From: Caryophanales bacterium UBA7581
GTDB taxonomy: Bacteria; Bacillota_I; Bacilli_A; RFN20; CAG-826
Direction: 5' to 3'
DNA: 64,000 nt
NCBI GenBank assembly: GCA_002477825.1
Contig: DLKT01000060.1
Location: 17,888 to 81,887, forward strand
Part shown: positions 9,236 to 16,443 of the stretch, one piece after another
How positions within the stretch are numbered: the first letter of the stretch is position 1
Layout of the letters: each line of letters starts with the position of its first letter
The notes under the pieces: generated by a model
The model's database searches: none
Seen by the model: only the letters and a program-made list of their open reading frames with translations
Told to the model about the DNA's origin: nothing
Program-made: the position numbers and the translations under genes

Positions 9236-10834
9236 CTACATCATTTCGAGTAGGGATTCTGCGCCTTCAACTACATCTTTAATAATGGTTTTTGCTTCTT
9301 CAACTGTACATCCATTTTTGCTCTTATAAGCTGTTTGTACTAAAGCAACCGCGTCAGCAAGTGCATTAAAGATTGTTGTTTCATAGACAATGCCTTCCAT
9401 AGCAATAATGTCTTCTGGGTTGCCTAATGCTTTACAGGTAACATTGTTTTCAACCATCTTTTTATAATCATCAGATTCATAAACATTTTTCCAAGCTGGA
9501 ATGTGTCCAGAGGAGCACCAGTTGGTCAAATTGTACATTTTCTTTTGTTCATTAAAACCTTGAGTATAGTATTTAATAAAGGTTAAAGCAGCAGCTACTT
9601 TTTTCATGCTCTTTGCGTGTCTAGTAATAGAAACGGCATGTCCGTTACCATACCATTTATTTGCATTTTCTAAAGAAGCATTTTCTTCTAATGTCCACCA
9701 ACCATTTGGGTGAGAAGCAACGAATGGTTTGCTATATACTGGATCCGCTGCATCTTCTGCAGTTACGCCTGAAGCATCACTAGCAGTCTTTAATTCGGAG
9801 TTATTCCAAGAGCCTTCAAAGGTGTTTGAAGCCCACCAAGGTCCTTCTGTAAACATAATGGTGTTGCCAGATGCAAACATTTCTTGGTTCGATGCACTTT
9901 CACCGATGAGCCTATTGTTAAATCTTTCAACTTGGTCTGTAATATAAGTTACAAAGCCTTCGTTTTTGTCAAAGCCGATTTTTGTTTGGCTTCCGTTAAT
10001 TAAAGAGCCACCATTTGCATATAATGCGCTTAATCCATCTGGGTCAGTAGATTGATGGAAACTTGGGAAGAAAGCATTCTTATCAGCAACTTTCCAAGCA
10101 TGATTTTGGCCACGGTTAATGTTACGAATTAATAATTCGCCTGCATCTGCTTTGGCTCTAAGTCCTTCTAATAAGCTTTGATATTCAGCACGAGAATTTG
10201 GAATAAAGCGTGTGTTATTTTCAAAACCTAAACCATTTTTCTTAATAATGTCTTGACGTAAATAGGTTAAGAATCCATGAGCGTCCACAGGAACTGCAAA
10301 ACGATGGTCCTCATATTGAGTAACACGGTCAATGTTCTCATAAACATTGCTAAAGTCCATAGGAACGCCTGCTCTGTCATATAATGAATCCAATGGATAT
10401 AAATATCCTTTTGCTGCATATTCTGTAGTTTTTTCATTGTGCATGAAGCAAACGTCTGGGAAAGCATCATCAAAGTCGTTCTTCCATGTGGTGTCTAATG
10501 CAGTGTAATAGTCGAAGTGACCTTGATAAACTAAGTTAATCTTAATTTCGCCTAAATAGTCTTCGTTAAATTGGTCTACGATTGCTTGGAACTTCACTTG
10601 ATCTGGGTCTCCAATAATGGACCAAACTTTAATTTGGACCTCCTCTTCAAATTCCACTAAACCATCTGCGTCCTTTGTAACATCATCAACGATTGAATCT
10701 GTTTCAAAAATTGAATCATCTGGGCCAGGTGGAGTAGACGGATCATCCGATCCACCGCATGATGTTAGACCAAGGCTTAACGATGCTAGTAAAACCGAAA
10801 GAGTCATTGTCAATAATCTTTTTGAATTTTTCAT
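9236..10834 (-). CDS. Sugar-binding lipoprotein of ABC importer (operon A)
   Basis: Extracellular solute-binding protein, family 1 type, 532 residues. The signal peptide ends at the lipobox LTSC (Cys26), followed by a Gly/Ser/Pro/Asp-rich linker (about 27-60). The mature protein has features of oligosaccharide-binding proteins, including IKVWSIIGDPDQ, VDQFNEDY, the mid-protein ANGGSLING and MFTEGPWWAS. It is the first gene of operon A, with AAAGGAGAAAAAAC upstream of the ATG. Two LacI/cre-like palindromes lie 29-88 nt upstream of its start. It delivers the glycan to the permeases encoded immediately downstream. Confidence 0.93.
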   Translation of the reverse strand: MKNSKRLLTMTLSVLLASLSLGLTSCGGSDDPSTPPGPDDSIFETDSIVDDVTKDADGLVEFEEEVQIKVWSIIGDPDQVKFQAIVDQFNEDYLGEIKINLVYQGHFDYYTALDTTWKNDFDDAFPDVCFMHNEKTTEYAAKGYLYPLDSLYDRAGVPMDFSNVYENIDRVTQYEDHRFAVPVDAHGFLTYLRQDIIKKNGLGFENNTRFIPNSRAEYQSLLEGLRAKADAGELLIRNINRGQNHAWKVADKNAFFPSFHQSTDPDGLSALYANGGSLINGSQTKIGFDKNEGFVTYITDQVERFNNRLIGESASNQEMFASGNTIMFTEGPWWASNTFEGSWNNSELKTASDASGVTAEDAADPVYSKPFVASHPNGWWTLEENASLENANKWYGNGHAVSITRHAKSMKKVAAALTFIKYYTQGFNEQKKMYNLTNWCSSGHIPAWKNVYESDDYKKMVENNVTCKALGNPEDIIAMEGIVYETTIFNALADAVALVQTAYKSKNGCTVEEAKTIIKDVVEGAESLLEMM

Positions 10835-10862
10835 TGTTTTTTCTCCTTTCTTACAATTATAT

Positions 10863-10876
10863 TGTAAGTGCTTACA
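10863..10876. promoter_or_regulatory. LacI/cre-like operator upstream of operon A
   Basis: TGTAAGTGCTTACA is a near-perfect palindrome (six-base arms TGTAAG/CTTACA around a TG centre) located 29 nt upstream of the binding-protein start. It fits LacI-family operator form, with CA/TG in place of the usual central CG. Position close to the ribosome binding site suggests repression of operon A. Which regulator binds is unknown. Confidence 0.55.
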
Positions 10877-10910
10877 CCTTTATTTTCTAAAAAATTCTCT
10901 TTGATTTCAA

Positions 10911-10922
10911 GTAAATGTTTAC
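10911..10922. promoter_or_regulatory. Second operator-like palindrome, operon A
   Basis: GTAAATGTTTAC is a palindrome with five-base arms, 35 nt further upstream than the TGTAAGTGCTTACA site and sharing its GTAA/TTAC ends. The pair may be bound co-operatively by one LacI-type repressor. I could not assign a convincing -35/-10 pair in this AT-rich stretch. Confidence 0.35.
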
Positions 10923-10975
10923 ATTAAGATTAATGCAACTTTTTTACATTTTTTTCTTTCTACTTAAGTTTTAAA

Positions 10976-11008
10976 AAAGAAAAAACCTATTTCATACAAA
11001 ACAGGTTT
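10976..11008 (-). terminator. Intrinsic terminator after the RDD gene
   Basis: On the minus strand AAACCT and AGGTTT arms (11008-11003 and 988-983) with inner TTT/AAA pairing form a hairpin followed by TTTTTTC. It lies 10 nt after the RDD gene stop and separates that operon from operon A. Confidence 0.75.
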
Positions 11009-11018
11009 CTTTAAATTG

Positions 11019-12278
11019 TTAATAAGTTTTTCCTTCGTATTGGTCATCAAAATCGCCTTCATCGATATGCTTTAAATCAACGACATAACTATGGCCAATT
11101 AAATCAAGAACACTTGTTTTATAGTGCATAAATAATGTGGAAACATAATTTATGACACTGACGGCGGCTATTATAACTAGAATAAACGCCATGGTTAAAA
11201 CTTTAGAATTGGCAAAAAGTGGAATAAATATAAAATCATAAATGCCATTGAATGGCGGTAGAAGATACATAAATAGCATAGTGGACATAAAGCCTATTGC
11301 TCCTAATATAGAATGTATTAATACAATATACCAAGGTAATCTTTCTCGTTCAGGCACAATCACACCTAATTTCATCACCAAACGACCTATAGTTCTTTCG
11401 TCTTTTAAAAGAAGTTTTGGTAATAAAATAGCAAGAAGATAACCACAAACCATGCTACTTAAAAGCGTATAATTTACGAGTTGCCCTTGTTGATTAAAGG
11501 CTGCACGATATTCTAGGTAATGTGTTGTATAGTAGGGTTCACTACGGACTAAAAGGATTTCTGCATTACTTAACATATTTGAATAACCCGTATAAAAGGA
11601 AAAGTAAACATCTTTTCCGCTATTACCTAAATCATCATTTTCATCTACAAATAGGTAATGGTACATTTTGTTTGCCGCTGCACTCGTTAGCATAGGAACA
11701 TTCACGCCATCATTATTTCGTAAGAATATTTCTTTTGATTCAAACTGAGTATTATAAACACTATATAAATATTCTAATGGTGTCTGCCCATGAAAATTCA
11801 CGATTTGCATATCTCCATGATTTACTACATAATTGGTATAAAAATAAGAAATAGTATCGTTATCTAAAGAAGCCTCTCCATAATTACTTACTGTTTTTTC
11901 TTTACCTAACAATTGATCTTCTGGAATAACAAAGTCAGGATCTGATGAATGATTATAAGCATGTAAAATTGCACGACAAGCATTTTCTAATACAAGGACA
12001 TCCTCATCTTTTCTTATTTTCTTTTCTTCGTCAATGAATTCAACAACTTTTGTGTCAGAAAAAAGTTCATTATAATACTTAACTTCTTCTTGAATTTTGT
12101 TTTGTGCATTATGGTAGCTTCCACTATTCTTGGTGATTTGGAACCCACCCAAGAAAATAAGATAAGAGACAAAAAACACGATAACAAAATCAATGCAAAA
12201 AGACACAAAACGCTTCCCAGGCTTAGCCGGGGAAGCACGTTTTAATAATTCATGAGTTGTTTCAAAGTTGATCTTCAT
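11019..12278 (-). CDS. RDD-family membrane protein with large extracytoplasmic insertion
   Basis: 419 residues. The RDD hallmarks are visible: PGKRFVSFCIDFVIVFFVSY (about 20-39; conserved Arg and Asp in helix 1) and DERTIGRLVMKLGVI (about 294-308; Asp-Glu-Arg). Between helix 1 and helix 2 there is a polar region of about 215 residues (50-265) with no Cys and many Tyr/Asn, predicted outside the membrane. Three further helices follow to about residue 395. RDD proteins are proposed transporters or accessory membrane proteins; the function here is unknown. It lies 11 nt downstream of a Big_2 lipoprotein gene, so the two are probably co-transcribed from the cre-bearing promoter at 13.5 kb. Confidence 0.8.
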   Translation of the reverse strand: MKINFETTHELLKRASPAKPGKRFVSFCIDFVIVFFVSYLIFLGGFQITKNSGSYHNAQNKIQEEVKYYNELFSDTKVVEFIDEEKKIRKDEDVLVLENACRAILHAYNHSSDPDFVIPEDQLLGKEKTVSNYGEASLDNDTISYFYTNYVVNHGDMQIVNFHGQTPLEYLYSVYNTQFESKEIFLRNNDGVNVPMLTSAAANKMYHYLFVDENDDLGNSGKDVYFSFYTGYSNMLSNAEILLVRSEPYYTTHYLEYRAAFNQQGQLVNYTLLSSMVCGYLLAILLPKLLLKDERTIGRLVMKLGVIVPERERLPWYIVLIHSILGAIGFMSTMLFMYLLPPFNGIYDFIFIPLFANSKVLTMAFILVIIAAVSVINYVSTLFMHYKTSVLDLIGHSYVVDLKHIDEGDFDDQYEGKTY

Positions 12279-12289
12279 AAGCTCTTTGA

Positions 12290-13444
12290 CTAGTCAGCTG
12301 CCCAATCAGAATCAGCAAGGAATCTTACATTTTCAATGCTATTAATTGCTGCACGAACTGTTTCTGCATCTTGTGTAGCAGAATAATTTTGATATACAGC
12401 ATCAGATTGGAATTGGAAGAAACCACAAGTCGATTTTACTGCATTACCATCTTTATCTGTGAATAGGTAAGGTAAAACCTTCATAGATGCAGCATAGTTA
12501 TCATTAACCCACATATGGAAATCATAACCATCATGTGCTACTTTCATTTTAAATTTTGTAGCTGCAGTTGAACCTTCTTCAAATTTTGATGTTGATGTAA
12601 TGGATTGTCCTTCTGGTAAGGTATAGCAAGCATCTGCGTGACGAGCAATAGAATTGCCTACGCCATCATTCCAAGCCCAAGAGCCACCATTATATACTTC
12701 GCAGAATCCAAAATTCTTCCAAATATAATTTTCTTTTGAGCCAATTGCAGCATCTAAGAAGAAGTATACTCTATTTTCTGATCCTTCAGCGGCATTATCC
12801 ATTGCACTAGCAACAATACCAAACTTAGGATATTTTTCATCTTTATAAACTTCTTTAATAGTCACTTCAACTTCTGTCATCCAAATAGTGGAATCAATAC
12901 CATTGACAAAGTAATCGCCACTTTGCATTGCTTTCGTTTCCACAATACCACCATCTTCTATAAGTTCTTTAGAGAAGTCATCGTCTGATGAAATAGTGGA
13001 TGTTTCGTGATTGAAATAAACATCTTTAACTGTAATTTTGAAAGAGCAGGTTTTCTTCGTATCTGCAGTTGAAGTTACAGTAATATTAGCAGAGCCACTC
13101 TTTAATGCAAAAAGGTATTTTGATTTGTCCGGAATTGAAACTACCTCTGGGTTATCGGACACATATGTGCATTGTTTTTGCTTGTTATTTAATGAAGCAT
13201 AACCTTTTAATTCATAAAAAGCACTTACTGCCTTTTTATCTCCCACACGTATTTCAAAACTTTCTGATAATGCTGTCAAACTTTTAATTACGCTTTTTTC
13301 TTCATTTGAAGTTGGTGCAGTTGTTGTTTGAGGATGATCTCCTCCAGTAGTTGGATCGTTTCTTTTTCCACCACATGAAGCCACGCTAAGTGTACTTCCA
13401 AGAAGGAATAAAGCAACTAAACTTTTAAAGATTTTCTTTTTCAT
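12290..13444 (-). CDS. Lipoprotein: Big_2 domain plus recurrent unnamed beta-rich module
   Basis: 384 residues. Signal peptide with lipobox SVASC (Cys24), then a Thr/Ser linker. Residues about 55-140 form a bacterial Ig-like group 2 (Big_2) domain with TYVSDNPEVVSI and SGSANITVTS. Residues about 150-380 form the beta-rich module also seen in the lipoproteins at 16.4, 37.3 and 39.4 kb; shared traits are a PKFGIV strand, a YFFLDA strand and a VAHDGYDFHMWVN hairpin. A carbohydrate-binding or surface scaffold role is likely but inferred. The gene starts an operon with the RDD gene, has AAAAGGAG before its ATG, and is controlled by a promoter holding a consensus cre/LacI site. Confidence 0.8.
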   Translation of the reverse strand: MKKKIFKSLVALFLLGSTLSVASCGGKRNDPTTGGDHPQTTTAPTSNEEKSVIKSLTALSESFEIRVGDKKAVSAFYELKGYASLNNKQKQCTYVSDNPEVVSIPDKSKYLFALKSGSANITVTSTADTKKTCSFKITVKDVYFNHETSTISSDDDFSKELIEDGGIVETKAMQSGDYFVNGIDSTIWMTEVEVTIKEVYKDEKYPKFGIVASAMDNAAEGSENRVYFFLDAAIGSKENYIWKNFGFCEVYNGGSWAWNDGVGNSIARHADACYTLPEGQSITSTSKFEEGSTAATKFKMKVAHDGYDFHMWVNDNYAASMKVLPYLFTDKDGNAVKSTCGFFQFQSDAVYQNYSATQDAETVRAAINSIENVRFLADSDWAAD

Positions 13445-13479
13445 GTCGTATCTCCTTTTCTTTTTTTAAATACAATATC

Positions 13480-13508
13480 ATGTTAATGAAATCGCTTTCA
13501 GTTGTCAA
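13480..13508 (-). promoter_or_regulatory. Promoter with cre/LacI operator in the spacer
   Basis: Reading leftwards, -35 TTGACA (13508-13503), a 17-nt spacer and -10 TAACAT (13485-13480). The spacer contains TGAAAGCGATTTCA (13500-13487), which matches every position of the cre consensus TGWAANCGNTNWCA and is palindromic. A repressor bound here would block RNA polymerase, so catabolite or LacI repression of the lipoprotein-RDD operon is predicted. Confidence 0.75.
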
Positions 13509-13544
13509 ACAGCAATTTTAACTTTAAAAATTTTGAAAAATGGC

Positions 13545-13571
13545 AAAAAAGCCCATTATTGTAGGCTTTTT
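13545..13571. other. Terminator-like hairpin between divergent promoters
   Basis: AAAAAGCC and GGCTTTTT arms around a 10-nt loop, with A-tract on one side and T-tract on the other, so it could terminate on either strand. It lies between the lipoprotein promoter and the MATE promoter, where no known transcript should need to stop. Confidence 0.6.
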
Positions 13572-13597
13572 CTTAATTTTATTAGTGATTCAAACAC

Positions 13598-13626
13598 TTT
13601 TCACATTATTTTTAATGCTCTATAAT
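13598..13626 (+). promoter_or_regulatory. Promoter of the MATE exporter gene
   Basis: -35 TTTTCA (13598-13603; 4 of 6), 17-nt spacer, -10 TATAAT (13621-13626; perfect). It is the only good sigma-A-like promoter between the hairpin at 13.55 kb and the MATE gene. Confidence 0.6.
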
Positions 13627-13643
13627 GAATACAAATTTAAAAA

Positions 13644-13663
13644 GAAATACTATATAGTATTTC
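13644..13663. promoter_or_regulatory. 20-bp perfect palindrome in the MATE leader
   Basis: GAAATACTATATAGTATTTC is a perfect 20-bp palindrome about 18 nt past the -10 and 4 nt before TAAGGAG. The position fits a repressor roadblock operator (TetR, MarR or PadR style), giving drug- or metabolite-responsive control of the exporter. No such regulator gene is adjacent. Confidence 0.6.
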
Positions 13664-13688
13664 ATGTAAGGAGTTAGACGTTTTCTTT

Positions 13689-15128
13689 ATGTTAAAAGCA
13701 ATTCAAAATTTCTTTAAACCCATAGATTTAACTAAGGGCAAACCATGGAAAGTCATCTTAATATTTGCTATTCCAATTTTAATTTCTACGATTCTTAATA
13801 GTGCTTTTTCTTTAATTAATGCTTTAGTTTTAAAAGTGAATGTCGGCGGCGATAGTGTTACTGCCATTAACTCCACTTCTCCTATCTCTAGCATTCTATT
13901 TAACTTTGCTTATGGTTGTAGTAGTGGCTTTGCCGTTATTGCTTCCAATCAGCACGGCGCTAAAGATGATGATGGCGTGAAAAGGTCTTTTTATCATTCC
14001 ATTTTTCTTTCCTTACTCCTCGCTCTTGTGATTATGATTATTGGTTTAATCTTCTATAAAGACTTATTAAAATTATTAAATATTGACGAGAGATACCTAA
14101 CCAAAGCAGGTAATTACTATCAAATTATTCTTTGTAGTTTTGTATTTATGATGCTATCTAACTTTTTAGGTAACTTTTTAAGAGCTATAGGTAACTCTTC
14201 TATTCCATTAGTTATTTCATTAGGCGCCACATTAGTAAATATTGGTATGGCTTTCTTACTTACTGGCCCTATCCATTTAGACACTAGAGGCGTCGCTTTA
14301 GCAACGCTCAGCGCAAACCTATTTAATACCGGCATTACGCTTTTCTATATTTATAAAAAGCATCCTTTCTTACGTTTAAAAAAAGAAAATCTAAAGATTG
14401 AGAAGGAAATGATCGGCAACTTATTAAAGATGGGACTTCCTTTAGGATTACAATGGTCTATTCTTTTTGTAGGATCTTTCATCCAAGCACAAAAGGTCAA
14501 TGGATTTGGTGGCTTAGCCACAAAAGCTGTTAGTTGCTATTCTCCAATGGAAGGCTATTTAACCATTCCTTTAAGTGTTATGGCATCTAGTTTATTAAGT
14601 TATGTTGGACAAAATTACGGTGCGAAAGAAAAAAAGCGAATCAAGAATGGTATTCGTGATGTCTTTGTAATCGACATTATTTGCTACGCTCTTATCGTCA
14701 TCATTGGTTTTATCATTATTCCTTATGTTCCTTATATCTTCCTTCCTAAAAACGAATTGACCGGTGAAGAGGGAAGCAAAATTATGTATTATTGTTCCAC
14801 TTATTTAAAAATATTAATCCCTTTCTTAATTATGCAAGGTATTGTCCAGATGTCGAGATCTTGCTTACAAGGTATTAAAAAGCCTGTCATTCCTTTTCTC
14901 AGTGGAATAGGGGAATTACTTGCTCGTGTTGCTATTTGCTTATTTATTCCAAAATGGATTAATCCTTCTAATCCAATGAGCAATGAATCATATTTAGGCA
15001 TATGCTTTTCCACTCCTATCGCTTGGGTGGTCAGTGCTCTTATCATGGGTGGTAGTGTGATCTACATTATCTTTATTAAAAATCTTCGCTCGTTAGATCA
15101 AATTACAGACATAGAAAAAGAGGCTTGA
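13689..15128 (+). CDS. MATE family multidrug/metabolite efflux transporter
   Basis: 479 residues with twelve predicted transmembrane helices arranged as two MatE repeats (about 20-180 and 245-410). Family traits include AIPILISTILNSAFSLINAL in helix 1, FLGNFLRAIGNSSIPL, and GLPLGLQWSILFVGSFIQA at the start of the second repeat. MATE proteins export cationic compounds using a Na+ or H+ gradient; the substrate here is unknown. The TAAGGAG lies about 15 nt before the ATG, longer than usual, but no alternative start is in frame. The stop codon is inside the terminator stem. It is a single-gene unit preceded by a 20-bp palindromic operator. Confidence 0.93.
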   Translation: MLKAIQNFFKPIDLTKGKPWKVILIFAIPILISTILNSAFSLINALVLKVNVGGDSVTAINSTSPISSILFNFAYGCSSGFAVIASNQHGAKDDDGVKRSFYHSIFLSLLLALVIMIIGLIFYKDLLKLLNIDERYLTKAGNYYQIILCSFVFMMLSNFLGNFLRAIGNSSIPLVISLGATLVNIGMAFLLTGPIHLDTRGVALATLSANLFNTGITLFYIYKKHPFLRLKKENLKIEKEMIGNLLKMGLPLGLQWSILFVGSFIQAQKVNGFGGLATKAVSCYSPMEGYLTIPLSVMASSLLSYVGQNYGAKEKKRIKNGIRDVFVIDIICYALIVIIGFIIIPYVPYIFLPKNELTGEEGSKIMYYCSTYLKILIPFLIMQGIVQMSRSCLQGIKKPVIPFLSGIGELLARVAICLFIPKWINPSNPMSNESYLGICFSTPIAWVVSALIMGGSVIYIIFIKNLRSLDQITDIEKEA

Positions 15129-15139
15129 GCCTCTTTTTT
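15114..15139. terminator. Bidirectional terminator between MATE and LacI genes
   Basis: AAAGAGGCT and AGCCTCTTT arms with a 2-nt TG centre, A-tract before and T-tract after. It serves the convergent MATE (+) and LacI (-) genes and contains the stop codons or ends of both. Confidence 0.85.
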
Positions 15140-16121
15140 AGAAATACTTTCTTTGATGTAATTTAACAGGTAGTTTTACTACCTTTTTTTCACGTTTCAT
15201 ATTCTTTAATTTTTCTTGTAAAAGCGTGAAGGCTGTATGGCAAATTTCATCATAATCATAGTCAATTGAAGTAATATCCATTAAGCCACATACACGAGTG
15301 GATAAACAGTCAAATCCGATAATATGTAAACGTGGATACACCTTTCTAACGTTAGGAATTTCTTTATTTAATACCTTTAAAAGCGTGTACGCTAATTCAT
15401 CATTAAAGCAGAAGATGCCTAAATAACCTTGGTTAATTAAATTAATCATTTGGCTATTCATTTGTTTTTGATCTAAAATCAAACATTCACTATCAGGAAG
15501 TAAGGTGCTCAATGTTTGTTGGAAAGCTTTTTGTCTTCTTCTAGAGCATTCAACATTTGGCATTTTAATATAAACAAATTTATCTAATTTATGATAATTC
15601 ACTAAGTAGTTAGCGGCTAACTTACCACCTAATTCATCATCGGTATAGATTTCATCAATATAATCTTTGTTGACTTGACGACCAATAATGACGAGTGGAA
15701 TGTGATTTAATTTTGCGTTTTCAATTACGGAATCTTCAGGTTCTAGAAGCGTAATAATGCCATCAATTCTTTGGGAAATACATTGTTTTAACACATCAAG
15801 TTCTAGTCTTTTACTGGAAGCATAAACAATCGTAAAGTCATAATTCTCTTCTGAGAAAATACTAACTAATTTTTCACAAACAATAGAAAAGTACATATTC
15901 TTCAAACTATTGACAATAACCGCTACTAAGCGCTTGCCATCCCGTTTAATAAACTGTGAAACATTGTTCGGCATATAGCCTAATTCATAGGCTTTTTGAC
16001 GTACTCTTTCTTTGGTTAAGTCACTAATATCATCACAATCTCTTAAAGCACGAGAAACTGTATTAATCGATAAACCTAATTCATAAGCAATACTTTTTAA
16101 ACCTGTTGATCGAGGATTCAT
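15138..16121 (-). CDS. LacI-family transcriptional regulator
   Basis: 327 residues from the chosen start. The N-terminal helix-turn-helix is LKSIAYELGLSINTVSRALR, followed by the hinge helix GYMPNNVSQFIKR, then a periplasmic-binding-protein-like sensor domain (about 60-327) with DGIITLLEPED and IIGFDCLS. An ATG 30 nt upstream is in frame, but AAAGGAG sits 7 nt before the ATG at 16121, so the shorter form is preferred. The likely role is sugar-responsive repression of nearby lipoprotein/GH operons. Whether it recognises the TGAAAGCGATTTCA-type sites at 13.5 and 19.3 kb is inference. Confidence 0.93.
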   Translation of the reverse strand: MNPRSTGLKSIAYELGLSINTVSRALRDCDDISDLTKERVRQKAYELGYMPNNVSQFIKRDGKRLVAVIVNSLKNMYFSIVCEKLVSIFSEENYDFTIVYASSKRLELDVLKQCISQRIDGIITLLEPEDSVIENAKLNHIPLVIIGRQVNKDYIDEIYTDDELGGKLAANYLVNYHKLDKFVYIKMPNVECSRRRQKAFQQTLSTLLPDSECLILDQKQMNSQMINLINQGYLGIFCFNDELAYTLLKVLNKEIPNVRKVYPRLHIIGFDCLSTRVCGLMDITSIDYDYDEICHTAFTLLQEKLKNMKREKKVVKLPVKLHQRKYF

Positions 16122-16156
16122 TATGATTCTCCTTTCGCATGATTTTAACAATATAT

Positions 16157-16185
16157 ATTTTAAAAGAAATCCACTTTATTTTCAA
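16157..16185 (-). promoter_or_regulatory. Promoter of the LacI gene at 15.1 kb
   Basis: -35 TTGAAA (16185-16180), exact 17-nt spacer, -10 TAAAAT (16162-16157), about 36 nt upstream of the chosen start codon. No palindrome overlaps it, so autoregulation is not evident. Confidence 0.6.
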
Positions 16186-16377
16186 GTTTGTTATTTGAAA
16201 AGGATGGCATTACTTGAAAGCATTAATTATAAGCACGCTAAAACAATCCTTTCAATTTTTTTAAAGAAAAGAGAAATGCTAATAATAAACCTACTTTCAA
16301 GTTAATTGAGTACCTTCAAATAGGGTGCTAATAAAAATTTGAATTAAAAATATGGATGATGATCTAATTTTGCTAGA
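16186..16377. other. AT-rich intergenic stretch without recognisable gene
   Basis: This is the middle of the 322-nt gap between the LacI start and the large lipoprotein's end. I see no coding potential with a ribosome binding site, no RNA gene and no repeat; only the LacI promoter at one end and a terminator at the other. Confidence 0.5.
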
Positions 16378-16425
16378 AAAAAAGAGAGAGTAAGTTAGAA
16401 AAGACTTAATTTCTCTCTCTTTTAT
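16378..16425 (-). terminator. Terminator of the 923-residue lipoprotein gene
   Basis: On the minus strand AAAGAGAGAG pairs with CTCTCTCTTT; the stem continues partly inside through TTAAGT/ACTTA, and TTTTTT follows. It begins about 20 nt after the stop codon. Confidence 0.85.
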
Positions 16426-16443
16426 ATTAATTTTTAGAAATAA

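Noticed and set aside
16123..16305. Small plus-strand frame upstream of the LacI gene
   Set aside because: It overlaps the LacI promoter and start region in reverse, lacks a ribosome binding site and has no recognisable sequence.
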